Under the pieces are notes generated by a model, which worked only from the letters and a program-made list of their open reading frames with translations, was not told the origin of the DNA and did no database searches. The position numbers and the translations under genes were made by a program. A stretch of 64,000 bases of DNA from Arthrobacter rhizophilus (lineage in GTDB: Bacteria > Actinomycetota > Actinomycetes > Actinomycetales > Micrococcaceae): NCBI RefSeq assembly GCF_026241105.1, contig NZ_JAPFFT010000006.1, forward strand, positions 118,728 through 182,727. Direction: 5' to 3'. Each line of letters starts with the position of its first letter. Within the stretch, counting starts at the first letter, position 1. This document shows positions 17,114 to 25,288 of the stretch, piece after piece.

Positions 17114-18499
17114 ATGACACCGAACACGAAGGTAAACACTCTCAAGACAGAGCTCAACGGGAAGTCTCAGTCCGTGCACGCGCCGGTGCCGGCATGGCCG
17201 GAGGGCGGCGAAACTCAGACCACAACCACGCAGGACCAGACATTCACTTTCGACGTGGCGATCGTGGGCATGGGATACGTAGGCCTGCCCACGGCCTTGG
17301 CCATCAACGCCTCCGGCCGCCGCGTACTGGGCCTGGATGTGTCCGATGCCCGGCTGGCCGTGATCCGCGAGCAGCGGGCAGATCTTCTGGATTCCGACAA
17401 GGAGCGGCTCAGCAACGCACTCTTGGACCCGACCTTCATGTTGAGCAGCGATTTGTCGTTGCTTGCCCACGCGGCGGCCGTGGTTGTTTGCGTTCCGACC
17501 CCGGTTGACGAGTATTTGGTCCCGGACCTCGGTATTCTCCGGGCGGCCTGTGCCTCCGTAGTCGACTTTGCCACTACTGGCCAGCTGCTGATGCTGACCT
17601 CCACAACGTATGTGGGATCCACCCGTGACCTGCTGGCCTTGCCGCTGGCTGCCAAGGGGCTCATTCCGGGCAGGGACGTGTTCGTTGCATTCTCGCCGGA
17701 ACGCATCAATCCCGGGGTGGACTCGTTCTCGCACGAAGACGTTCCCCGGGTAGTTGGCGGCGTGACCCCGGCATGCGGTGAAGCTGCCGAGCGGCTTCTG
17801 AGCGCGAGCACCAAGTTGGTCCACGTAGTGCCGTCGGCGGACGTCGCCGAAATGACAAAGCTGGTGGAAAACACCTTCCGGGCCGTCAATATCGCCTTGG
17901 CGAACGAGTTCGCCGATATCTGCCATGAACTCAACATGGAGGTCATGGACGTCATCGATGCGGCCTCCACCAAGCCCTACGGATTCATGCCGTTCACACC
18001 TGGCCCCGGAGTCGGCGGACATTGCATCCCGTGCGACCCCCACTACTTGCTGTGGCAATTGCGCAAAGCCCGCTTGACGGCACCAGTGATCGAACAAGCG
18101 ATGGCAGGAATTGCAGGCAGGCCGCACCAAGTGGTGGAAAAGGCCCGGCGCATCCTGTCGGACCGAAACCACGGTGTTGCCGGCGCGCGCGTGATGGTCC
18201 TCGGGGTTGCCTACAAGCCCGATGTCGAAGATCTTCGGGAATCCCCGGCGTTGGAGATCATCGCAGCCTTGATCGCCGACGGAGCGGAAGTAGCGTACTC
18301 CGATCCCTGGTGCAAGACCGCGCCCGACGGCCATGGCGGGACGCTCAAATCCGAGCAATCGCCTGCTGACTGGGGGGCGGATCTGGTGATCCTGCACACA
18401 AGGCACAGTCAGATGGACATTGACTGGCTGGCCGGAGCATCCGCAGTTTTGGACACCACGTACCGCTTGCCCAAAGCCGACAACGTAACCCGGCTCTAG
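17114..18499 (+). CDS. Nucleotide-sugar dehydrogenase (UDP-HexNAc/UDP-glucose 6-dehydrogenase family)
   Basis: The enzyme oxidises C6 of a UDP-sugar to the uronic acid with two NAD+. The 461-residue protein has an extra hydrophilic N-terminus (about 45 residues), then the Rossmann motif VGMGYVGLPTA (51-61), CVPTPVDE (126-133), AFSPERINPG (192-201), and the catalytic loop VGGHCIPCDP with Cys304. The AFSPERINPG and GGHCIPCDP signatures fit the WecC/WbpA branch acting on UDP-N-acetyl sugars better than the UDP-glucose branch, so UDP-ManNAcA or UDP-GlcNAcA is the likely product (inference). GGGAGGT lies nine bases before the ATG. It is followed after 30 bp by the epimerase gene, so the two probably modify the same sugar donor for the surface polymer. 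Confidence 0.92.
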   Translation: MTPNTKVNTLKTELNGKSQSVHAPVPAWPEGGETQTTTTQDQTFTFDVAIVGMGYVGLPTALAINASGRRVLGLDVSDARLAVIREQRADLLDSDKERLSNALLDPTFMLSSDLSLLAHAAAVVVCVPTPVDEYLVPDLGILRAACASVVDFATTGQLLMLTSTTYVGSTRDLLALPLAAKGLIPGRDVFVAFSPERINPGVDSFSHEDVPRVVGGVTPACGEAAERLLSASTKLVHVVPSADVAEMTKLVENTFRAVNIALANEFADICHELNMEVMDVIDAASTKPYGFMPFTPGPGVGGHCIPCDPHYLLWQLRKARLTAPVIEQAMAGIAGRPHQVVEKARRILSDRNHGVAGARVMVLGVAYKPDVEDLRESPALEIIAALIADGAEVAYSDPWCKTAPDGHGGTLKSEQSPADWGADLVILHTRHSQMDIDWLAGASAVLDTTYRLPKADNVTRL

Positions 18500-18529
18500 A
18501 TCCACCAGGTTTAGACGGAAGCAGGAGAA

Positions 18530-19534
18530 ATGAAGACAGCAGTCACCGGCGGTGCCGGATTCATTGGCAGCCACCTCGTTGAGCATTTGTTGGCGGCCGG
18601 CGACCAAGTTGCGGTCTTGGACAATTTGTCGACGGGACGCCTCGAGAATCTCAAGGGCGTGATCGGCCACGGGAATTTCCACTTCGTGGAGGGCACCATT
18701 CTCGATCGGGACGCCGTGGACAAAGTTGTGGCGGGTGCCGACAGGGTCTTCCACTTGGCCGCCGCCGTTGGCGTGAATCTGATTGTGGACCACCCGCTGG
18801 AGAGCCTCCGCACGAACATCCATGGCACGGAAGTGGTCCTGGACTCTGTCCTGGAGTCGGGCGCCTCACTATTGCTGGCATCCACGAGCGAGATCTACGG
18901 CAAGAACACTTCGGACAGCCTTTCGGAGGAGGCGGACCGCATCCTTGGATCTGCGCTCAAGTCGAGGTGGACTTATGCTGCGGCCAAAGGTATTGACGAG
19001 GCATTCGCGCATGCATACTGGCGGCAATTCGGGTTGCCCGTTGCTATCGTGCGGCTCTTCAACACGGTAGGACCTCGCCAGACAGGCCGCTATGGAATGG
19101 TTGTCCCGCGACTTGTGAGGCAGGCGCTCGTCGGCGAGCCTCTGACGGTGTACGGAGACGGCCAGCAGACGAGGTGCTTCTCCTACGTCGGTGACATCGT
19201 TCCCGCCATCACCCGTATTTCGGAGGAACCGCTGGCCTACGGGAATGCGTTCAACCTCGGTGGGAGCTACGAGATTTCCATTCTTGCGCTGGCCCAACGG
19301 ATCGTTGAACTCCTCGGGAGCGAAAGTCCCATTACCCTCGTTCCTTATGAGCAGGCTTACTCCGAGGGGTACGAGGACATGCGCCGGCGCGTTCCGGACA
19401 ACAGCAGGTCCCGCGAGCTTGTTGGCTTCGACCCGAAGACCACCCTCGATGAAATCATCCTCAACGTCGCAGCCGACTACAAGCCGGCCAAAGTCCTGGA
19501 TCCTTCGGGTTGGAAGGTCACCCTGGCCTCTTGA
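18530..19534 (+). CDS. NAD-dependent nucleotide-sugar epimerase/dehydratase (extended SDR)
   Basis: The 334-residue extended short-chain dehydrogenase has the cofactor motif GGAGFIGSH (7-15), TSEIYG (119-124) and the catalytic pair Tyr149/Lys153 in WTYAAAKGIDE, followed by the substrate region VGPRQTGRYGMVVPR. Sequence character is close to UDP-glucuronate decarboxylases and UDP-uronate/UDP-hexose 4-epimerases; I cannot separate these by eye. Paired with the upstream dehydrogenase it would act on a UDP-uronic acid (decarboxylation or C4 epimerisation), supplying a donor for the envelope polymer. The ribosome site GCAGGAG precedes ATG 18530. It probably shares a transcript with ugd and the lipoprotein gene after it. 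Confidence 0.88.
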   Translation: MKTAVTGGAGFIGSHLVEHLLAAGDQVAVLDNLSTGRLENLKGVIGHGNFHFVEGTILDRDAVDKVVAGADRVFHLAAAVGVNLIVDHPLESLRTNIHGTEVVLDSVLESGASLLLASTSEIYGKNTSDSLSEEADRILGSALKSRWTYAAAKGIDEAFAHAYWRQFGLPVAIVRLFNTVGPRQTGRYGMVVPRLVRQALVGEPLTVYGDGQQTRCFSYVGDIVPAITRISEEPLAYGNAFNLGGSYEISILALAQRIVELLGSESPITLVPYEQAYSEGYEDMRRRVPDNSRSRELVGFDPKTTLDEIILNVAADYKPAKVLDPSGWKVTLAS

Positions 19535-19655
19535 ACGAGGGAGCAGGATAGCCTACACCGTACGGACAGGTGGCCGGACACGTGGAGGATCCGCCAACCG
19601 GTCGCCTGCCCACGCCAGACGAACGACCTGCCGAACCCACTCCCAGGAGCGCGAT

Positions 19656-20432
19656 GTGAATTCCTCAGGATCCGGACCCGGGCGCCCTGGTCGCGGTGGA
19701 GTGGCTGCACTTGCGGTCCTGGCCCTGCTGACTGCGGCGTGCACTGGGCCGGCACCAGGGCCGAGTCCCTCATCCACGGCCGCCGGGCGATACCCTTGGC
19801 ACACGGGAATCGTGGCAACAACCTTTTGGGTAGGGGAGATCTTCGACCCTAAGGCAGCTGATGGCAGCCAGGTGATGTCCACTTACGACTCCCAGTGGAT
19901 GCAGAGCTATGGAGGCTGTGACGGTGTCATCAAGGCCGGCTGCACCACCGAGGCAAGAACGCAAGCCAAAGGATTTGCGCCGACCAGCATGACTCCGAAA
20001 GAGAACCCGTTTTACCTGGATCTTCCCTATGACGATGTCAACGATGCCACGGCCTTTGCCGAACGGGCCAAAGTGATTCCCTGGGCCAACGACCCCGGTT
20101 TTGCGGGCAACGAGAAGAACCGTTCCTTCAGTTACATGAAGAACCAGTGGGTCAGGATCCGCAAGGGCGGCCATGAATGCTATGGGCAGATCGAAGACGC
20201 CGGTCCCGGCCAATACCACGACAAGAACTACGTTTTTGGCTCCAGTGACGCCCGGCCTGTCAACACGAACTTCAACGGGGCCGGCATGGACGTCTCACCG
20301 GCGCTCAACGGGTGTCTCGGCTTTTCCGAGCTCGACGGCGAATCGGACAAAGTCGATTGGCAGTTCGTGCCGCGGGACCAGGTTCCTTCGGGGCCGTGGC
20401 TGGACATCGTCACGGCCAGCCAAGTGAAGTAG
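19656..20432 (+). CDS. Predicted lipoprotein, family shared with the gene at 25289-26365
   Basis: This is a 258-residue secreted protein. The GTG at 19656 has AGGAG six bases upstream and gives a proper lipoprotein signal: basic start, hydrophobic segment (16-25) and lipobox LLTAAC with Cys29. After a short Pro/Ser linker comes a compact domain of about 210 residues with landmarks FWVGEIF, NPFYLDLPYDDVND, SYMKNQWVRI, CYGQIEDAGP and AGMDVSPALNGCLGF. The last two blocks recall double-psi beta-barrel (RlpA/expansin-like) domains, which bind or loosen polysaccharide, but this is a tentative reading. All landmarks recur in the protein at 25289-26365. Placement after two UDP-sugar genes suggests an envelope or matrix polysaccharide role. 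Confidence 0.8.
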   Translation: MNSSGSGPGRPGRGGVAALAVLALLTAACTGPAPGPSPSSTAAGRYPWHTGIVATTFWVGEIFDPKAADGSQVMSTYDSQWMQSYGGCDGVIKAGCTTEARTQAKGFAPTSMTPKENPFYLDLPYDDVNDATAFAERAKVIPWANDPGFAGNEKNRSFSYMKNQWVRIRKGGHECYGQIEDAGPGQYHDKNYVFGSSDARPVNTNFNGAGMDVSPALNGCLGFSELDGESDKVDWQFVPRDQVPSGPWLDIVTASQVK

Positions 20433-20514
20433 GCCAGGCGGCCGGGGCCGGGGCGGTCCGAAACAATCCGCTACCGCAATCCCTCAAACAATCCCTTGAA
20501 AACTGGAGGTACCC

Positions 20515-20619
20515 ATGGAATGGCTTAAGAGGCTTTTTCGGCGAGGTAACGGGCGGCACCTTGCCCGCCCGGCCGAAGCCAAAACCAGGGCCGGAACAGA
20601 ACATCCTGGCCTCGCCTGA
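20515..20619 (+). CDS. Putative 34-residue basic peptide
   Basis: ATG 20515 has a strong Shine-Dalgarno, GGAGG seven bases upstream, the best in the neighbourhood. The 34-codon frame starts MEWLKRLFRRGNGRHLAR and ends at TGA 20617-20619. The first 10 residues would form an amphipathic basic helix; the remainder is Ala/Arg/Glu-rich. It lies 82 bp after the lipoprotein gene and 21 bp before the stop of the convergent GH18-like gene. No family is recognised. Confidence 0.45.
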   Translation: MEWLKRLFRRGNGRHLARPAEAKTRAGTEHPGLA

Positions 20620-20640
20620 AACCTTAGTTGAGCGGCGGGC

Positions 20641-21801
20641 TCAGGGCAGTTTGCCTTGGAAACCTGCACCCAACACATCAGAGAAACGTTGGCTTCCTTG
20701 GTTGATCCCGCTGCATGTGTGGCTGGCCGGTCCTTCCGAGGCGTCCTGCGAGCAGGAAGTGTCCCGGTTCAGGGACCACATGGACACACGTGTCACTCCC
20801 TTGCTGAGGGCAAAGGAGTTCAACCCGCGCGCCGCATCCAGGTCAAACACTTCGCCCGGGAGATCGTTCCGGCCGATCATCGGGGTCAGCCCCATCTTCC
20901 TCCAGATCTGCTCGCCGTTGAGGGGCATTCCTGCGCGCTGATAAATGATGCTGAGCTGCTCGTGGGTGGCCTGGGCTGCCGACGTTCCGGCATCAAGCAT
21001 GCTCTGCGATGAACTACGGCTTGAGCCGTAGTTCATCGTCATGATGTTGACGCCGGCCAGCTGAACACCGGCGGCGAGCATTTGATCGACGGCGGAGGTT
21101 CCGGCGTCGGTCAATCCCTGCGGCGTGACTGGAAGTGTCAGCCAGACAGCGAGGGAATGTCCCCAGTTGTTTCGCTCCTTCTGCAAGGCAGCGACAACTG
21201 CGGCCCGGCGCTGCCAGGCGGCGCTGTCGGCGAGATTGGTGCCTTCGATATCAAAGTCGATGGTCGCGGGGTTATAGCGCTCCAGCACTGCCCGGTAGGC
21301 CCTTTCCAGTTCCGCGGCGTTCTGGCAGGAGTTGGCGAGCTCACTGTTCACCGAACCGCCGAAGGACACAGCGATCGCGCCGCCGTTTGACCGTAGCTTG
21401 GCGATGCGTTCGTCGAGCTTGAGCGAAGCTTTCGCGGCGTCGAGACTGTAAGTGCTACCCCAGCTAGGCGTGCAGGCCTGTCCGGCGTTTGCCACCACAA
21501 ACGCCAGCGTGACGTTCTTGGTGGCCTCGCCCAGGGGTGCGTCGAAGGGGTACTGAGGGACTACCGTGACATCAACGTAGCCGGAGAACCATGGCGGCTG
21601 GAACGCGCCGTTTGCGTCCGTCGCTACGCGCCACACGAGAAAGCCACCGAGCCCGGCCACGACCAGGCCTGCGGCGATGCAGACCCGTGTAAGGCTTGAC
21701 GGCCGGCGACGTCCACGGGGCCGGCCGGACAAGTGGCGGACGACCCGTGCGTTGCCTGCCTCAGCCGCAACGGAAGTGTCGCTTCCCCGTTTCTTGGACA
21801 C
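20641..21801 (-). CDS. Membrane-anchored GH18-like glycoside hydrolase
   Basis: The 386-residue protein has one N-terminal membrane segment (about 38-58) after an Arg-rich cytoplasmic tail, and an extracellular TIM-barrel-like domain. The GH18 signature is clear: IDFDIEG with catalytic Glu186 (DxDxE spacing), preceded by AVSFGGS and followed by MTMNYG. GH18 enzymes cleave beta-1,4 GlcNAc polymers with substrate-assisted catalysis; related PNAG-processing proteins also use this fold. The GTG at 21801 (MSKKRGSD) was chosen because GGAAGAGA stands directly upstream; GTG 21867 is an alternative adding 22 residues. It is divergent from the deacetylase/GT2 operon, and ACTCG elements lie upstream of both. 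It may trim or release the polymer made by the GT2 synthase (inference). Confidence 0.85.
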   Translation of the reverse strand: MSKKRGSDTSVAAEAGNARVVRHLSGRPRGRRRPSSLTRVCIAAGLVVAGLGGFLVWRVATDANGAFQPPWFSGYVDVTVVPQYPFDAPLGEATKNVTLAFVVANAGQACTPSWGSTYSLDAAKASLKLDERIAKLRSNGGAIAVSFGGSVNSELANSCQNAAELERAYRAVLERYNPATIDFDIEGTNLADSAAWQRRAAVVAALQKERNNWGHSLAVWLTLPVTPQGLTDAGTSAVDQMLAAGVQLAGVNIMTMNYGSSRSSSQSMLDAGTSAAQATHEQLSIIYQRAGMPLNGEQIWRKMGLTPMIGRNDLPGEVFDLDAARGLNSFALSKGVTRVSMWSLNRDTSCSQDASEGPASHTCSGINQGSQRFSDVLGAGFQGKLP

Positions 21802-21930
21802 TCTCTTCCGCCATCCTTGATACCCGCTCAGAAAACCCCTGATTGTTTTGATGCACCATTTGACCACGAACAGATCGGATTCGCCCGTGCTTCCGCCTTG
21901 GTGTTTGATCAGGCGGATTCGATACGTGGC

Positions 21931-21945
21931 GCACGAGTAGTGGCG
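21931..21945 (-). promoter_or_regulatory. CCACTACTCG element upstream of the GH18-like gene
   Basis: On the reverse strand this reads CGCCACTACTCGTGC, sharing CYACTCGTG with the element at 21972-21993 that faces the other way. It lies about 130 bp upstream of GTG 21801, within the divergent promoter region. Confidence 0.4.
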
Positions 21946-21971
21946 TTGTTCAGAAGCCAAGGGTTGAGTGT

Positions 21972-21993
21972 AAAGACGGGTAGAGCCTACTCG
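21972..21993 (+). promoter_or_regulatory. Shared AAAGACGGGTAG...CYACTCG element upstream of the deacetylase/GT2 operon
   Basis: AAAGACGGGTAG followed by AGCCTACTCG; it matches the element at 16800 in 20 of 22 positions and has the same strand and distance (96 bp) to a leader ORF start (22068). Confidence 0.7.
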
Positions 21994-22067
21994 TGTCCGT
22001 CGCCTCCCCACTCCATAGGCTGATGGTGTCAGTTGGACGAGGGCAACGGGGGAAAGACAGGTCTCAA

Positions 22068-22337
22068 ATGGAAAAGGACGCTCCGGTGCGAGCGGCATCA
22101 GAACCCAACGGATTCTTCCGAGAAGGCGATTGGCTCGGGTTCGAGTCAGTCCTCGACGGTTCCAGCACCTTCCCTCCCAAAGATCCATCGCCAATTGACC
22201 GCGCTGCCTCTTGGCAGCGCGCCCTCATAGAGAGGGCCCCTGAGCGGGGGCCGGTGGTGAATAAGCCTTTGAGACCGAGGCTTCCCCCAGTCGCCACCGG
22301 CCCCTTCAGGAACCGACTCACCGAGGCTCGGCGATGA
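22068..22337 (+). CDS. Putative 89-residue protein coupled to the deacetylase gene
   Basis: ATG 22068 follows GACAGGTCTCAA, the same GGTCTC-then-ATG context as at 16899 and 11085. The 89-codon frame (starts MEKDAPVRAASEP) is rich in Pro, Arg and charged residues, with no signal peptide or membrane segment, and looks intrinsically disordered or cytoplasmic. Its TGA overlaps the ATG of the deacetylase gene by four bases (ATGA), the strongest sign that it is translated. No family is recognised. It could be a small regulatory partner of the synthase complex or a leader that sets translation of the membrane proteins behind it. Confidence 0.55.
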   Translation: MEKDAPVRAASEPNGFFREGDWLGFESVLDGSSTFPPKDPSPIDRAASWQRALIERAPERGPVVNKPLRPRLPPVATGPFRNRLTEARR

Positions 22338-23746
22338 ACTCCAGGGGGAAGGACTTCGCGTCCGGCCCGGTCCGCACTTCCAGGAAACGGGTAGGCCTGT
22401 GGGCCGCCTCGTGGGTTTCGGTGCTGCTCCTGCTGACGGGCGCAACGTCGCTGATCAACGGAACCCAGACTCCGGCTGGCTCCCCCCAGCCCGACGACGC
22501 CACGGCTTCTGCCGCCCCGCTTTCATCCGTCAGTCTGACGTTCGATTCAGGCCGGGCAAGCCAGATGGAGGCGGCCCGGATCCTCAAGGACCACGGACTT
22601 CGCGGCACTTTCTTCATCGATTCAGGATTTGTGGGCGCACCCGATTACATGACGATCGAGAATCTCCACAGGTTGGCCACTGATCAAAATGAAATCGGGG
22701 GCCATACAGTCACTCTTGCCGATGTGACTGCGGTGGAACCCGATGAAGCTTCGAGGCAGATCTGCCACGATCGGGTGAACCTCACGGATTGGGGATTCAA
22801 AGTCACGTCTTTTGCCTATCCGTTTGCGGCTTCAACCGCGAAATCGGAGGAACTCGTTGCTGCATGCGGCTACAACAGTGCCCGGGGTCTCAGCGAGATA
22901 CACAGCCCCCTTGACTGCGCCACCTGTGCCCCGGCAGAAACGGTCCGCCCTGCCAACCTGTTCCGAACGCGGGCAACGTCCGAGGTCGGCAGCGGCTGGA
23001 CACTGGCAGACCTCCAGGCAACCGTGGTGCAAGCTGAACAGGCGGGCGGATGGTTGCAGCTGGCTTTCTACGACATCGACACCAGCGGCAGTCCCCGCTC
23101 CGTCACTCCCGCGTTGTTCGAACAGTTCGCCACCTGGCTGGCAGCGAGAACCCAACAGGGGACCATGGCTGTACGCACCGTGCATGACGTGATCGGCGGC
23201 GTGGCGAAACCAACGGTGAACGGTCCGGTGGCGGCACCGGCAGCATCGGGCAAGAACGCGCTGCGCAACCCCGGGCTGGAGATCGCCGGAAAGTACGGTT
23301 TGCCGCAATGCTGGCAGGTTTCGTCCTACGGCAAGAATGCGGTGGTGCTGGGCACCTTGAACCCGGGACACAGCGGTGCGGTGGCCCGTCGTCTGGACGT
23401 GACCGGATACTCGTCCGGTGACGCGAAATTGCTTCCCGTCCTCGATCTTGGGGCATGCGCCCCTAGCGTCACGGCCGGCCACAGCTATTCACTCCGTGTG
23501 TGGTATCAGTCCACGGCGAAGACGCAGTTTGAACTTTATTACCGCAACAAGCTGGGCACGTGGACCTACTGGACGGCCAGCCCATGGTTTGCGGCAAACA
23601 CCAGCTACGCACATGCAATCTGGGAAACGCCGCCCGTTCCGCCCGGAGCAGAAGCCATCAGCTTTGGTATGAACCTTTTCAGCGATGGCCAGCTTGCTAC
23701 CGACGATTACGAAATGTACGACACAGTGGGAGCTCCGTCGCCGTGA
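22334..23746 (+). CDS. CE4-like polysaccharide deacetylase with altered metal site, membrane-anchored
   Basis: The 470-residue protein has an N-terminal membrane segment (about 21-40), a NodB-homology domain (about 65-290) and a C-terminal beta-rich domain (about 310-465) that resembles a carbohydrate-binding module. CE4 enzymes remove N-acetyl groups from GlcNAc polymers using a metal held by Asp-His-His. Here motif 1 reads TFDSG (Asp71 kept, the second Asp is Ser72) and motif 2 reads GGHTVTL (His124 kept, the second His is Leu128), so two usual metal-site positions are changed. It may be inactive, use another metal geometry, or only bind polymer. Its stop overlaps the GT2 gene start (GTGA), so it is coupled to the synthase. 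Confidence 0.85.
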   Translation: MNSRGKDFASGPVRTSRKRVGLWAASWVSVLLLLTGATSLINGTQTPAGSPQPDDATASAAPLSSVSLTFDSGRASQMEAARILKDHGLRGTFFIDSGFVGAPDYMTIENLHRLATDQNEIGGHTVTLADVTAVEPDEASRQICHDRVNLTDWGFKVTSFAYPFAASTAKSEELVAACGYNSARGLSEIHSPLDCATCAPAETVRPANLFRTRATSEVGSGWTLADLQATVVQAEQAGGWLQLAFYDIDTSGSPRSVTPALFEQFATWLAARTQQGTMAVRTVHDVIGGVAKPTVNGPVAAPAASGKNALRNPGLEIAGKYGLPQCWQVSSYGKNAVVLGTLNPGHSGAVARRLDVTGYSSGDAKLLPVLDLGACAPSVTAGHSYSLRVWYQSTAKTQFELYYRNKLGTWTYWTASPWFAANTSYAHAIWETPPVPPGAEAISFGMNLFSDGQLATDDYEMYDTVGAPSP

Positions 23747-25122
23747 TAGTTCTTTCAATCTTTTTGGTCCTGGGGGTCGGCACGATTTTCTGGTCAGTTG
23801 CCGGGCTCTTGCGCCTGGCAACTGAGCAGTCGTGGCGGGCCCAGGTTTGGTCCAACCGGATCCGTGGGTGGATTTCCCTCTTGCTGGGCGGAGGGGCGCC
23901 AACCCCGCAACGTCGACGAGCCCGTCATCGTTCAAACGGAGTCCGAATCTACCCTTCGAATGTCGCAGTCCTCGTAGCCGCCCACAATGAGGCGATCGTC
24001 ATTAACGAGACAATCCTTGCCGCGTCCGCTTTGGTCCCTCGGCGCAACATCCACATCATCTCGGACATGTCCACAGACGACACCGCAGCTATTGCCAGGG
24101 CCGCAGGAGTAAAGGTCCTTGAGCTTGAACCGAATCGGGGCAAGGCAGGCGCGCTCGCTGCGGGAATCGCCCATTTCGATCTGTGCAAGCGGTTCAAGGT
24201 GGTCATGCTTCTGGACGCGGACACCCGCCCGGCCCCGGATTACCTCGAAACGGGGCTGCCGCTGTTTTCCGATCCCACCGTGGTCGCAGTCGCGGGACGC
24301 GCCAAGTCAATCATGAGTCCGCCATCTCCGACGGCGATTGGCCGCCTCTTGGTGGCCTACCGGGAGCGCTTGTACATCGTGGTCCAACTGCTGCTCAAAT
24401 ACGGCCAAGCAGCACGGGGGGCCAATGTTGTTTCGATTGTTCCGGGATTTGCCAGCATGTACAGAACCAGCGCGCTCACCAAAATAGAGGTCCTGGCGCC
24501 GGGACTGGTGATTGAAGACTTCAACATGACCTTTGAAATCCATGCGAAGAAGCTGGGTCGGATTGCATTCCATCCGTCCGCCGCTGTTGCGTATACACAG
24601 GATCCGGACAATCTGAAGGACTACATCAAGCAGGTGCGGCGGTGGATCCTTGGCTTCTGGCAGACGGTCAGGCGGCACGGACTGCAGGTCGGCAGGTTCT
24701 GGTTTGTCCTGGGGTTGTACATCGTTGAGCTCGTTGCCAGCTGCATCTTCTTCGTGCTGCTGGTGCCCGCCTTCTTGCTATCGTCAATCGCCGCTGTTGA
24801 GGTCTGGATCTTTGGCAATCGGTCGGAGGTCTTTGTCTTCCTGTCCGGTGTCCTGCGGCCTCAGGACGTTCTCATTGGAGTCTTCCTGCCCGACTTCTTC
24901 CTGACAGTCCTTGCCGCCGTTTCGATGCGGAGCCCGCGCTTCTTGCTGATGGCTCCCTTGTTTCCCCTGATGCGGATCCTGGATGCAGTCATTTGCCTCC
25001 AGGTGTTGCCAAGGGCGTACTCCTCGCGTTCGTCGGGAGTTTGGGTCAGCCCGGTTCGAAGGATCCAACGCCCGTCCCGGGAAGTGAGTGAGGCCGGACC
25101 GTCGGTGGCACGGGTCGGCTAG
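23743..25122 (+). CDS. Processive family 2 glycosyltransferase (polysaccharide synthase)
   Basis: The 459-residue membrane enzyme starts at GTG 23743, overlapping the deacetylase stop. It has one N-terminal membrane helix (1-25), a GT-A domain (about 70-300) and at least three C-terminal membrane helices (about 315-430). All motifs of processive beta-glycosyltransferases are present: VAAHNEA (78-84), the metal-binding LLDADT (156-161), the catalytic VIEDFN with Asp259, and QVRRW (297-301). This is the layout of chitin, hyaluronan, PNAG (PgaC/IcaA) and cellulose synthases. With an adjacent CE4-like protein and a GH18-like protein, a beta-linked GlcNAc-type polymer is the best guess; the donor sugar is not determined by sequence. 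Confidence 0.9.
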   Translation: MIVLSIFLVLGVGTIFWSVAGLLRLATEQSWRAQVWSNRIRGWISLLLGGGAPTPQRRRARHRSNGVRIYPSNVAVLVAAHNEAIVINETILAASALVPRRNIHIISDMSTDDTAAIARAAGVKVLELEPNRGKAGALAAGIAHFDLCKRFKVVMLLDADTRPAPDYLETGLPLFSDPTVVAVAGRAKSIMSPPSPTAIGRLLVAYRERLYIVVQLLLKYGQAARGANVVSIVPGFASMYRTSALTKIEVLAPGLVIEDFNMTFEIHAKKLGRIAFHPSAAVAYTQDPDNLKDYIKQVRRWILGFWQTVRRHGLQVGRFWFVLGLYIVELVASCIFFVLLVPAFLLSSIAAVEVWIFGNRSEVFVFLSGVLRPQDVLIGVFLPDFFLTVLAAVSMRSPRFLLMAPLFPLMRILDAVICLQVLPRAYSSRSSGVWVSPVRRIQRPSREVSEAGPSVARVG

Positions 25123-25165
25123 GGCTACGGACAGCCGGGGTGACAAGTTCCGGAAACGCGGACAA

Positions 25166-25214
25166 GCGGACGCCCATGCCACACAGCCATCACGGCTGGG
25201 GCATGGGCGTCCGC
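25166..25214. terminator. Bidirectional hairpin between convergent GT2 and secreted-protein genes
   Basis: GCGGACGCCCATGCC (25166-25180) is perfectly complementary to GGCATGGGCGTCCGC (25200-25214), a 15-bp stem with a 19-base loop. It lies 44 bp after the GT2 stop and 75 bp after the stop of the convergent gene. No strong T tract is present. Confidence 0.7.
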
Positions 25215-25288
25215 CCGGTTCAAGGGATCGCCTCTCTTTGCGGACCAAAAGGCCCGCCGACCAAAAGGCCGTGGAAGCGGGTTGATTC

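Noticed and set aside
20641..22194. Longer version of the GH18-like protein starting at 22194
   Set aside because: The extra 131 residues are basic, have no family character, and would cover the divergent promoter and its regulatory element.
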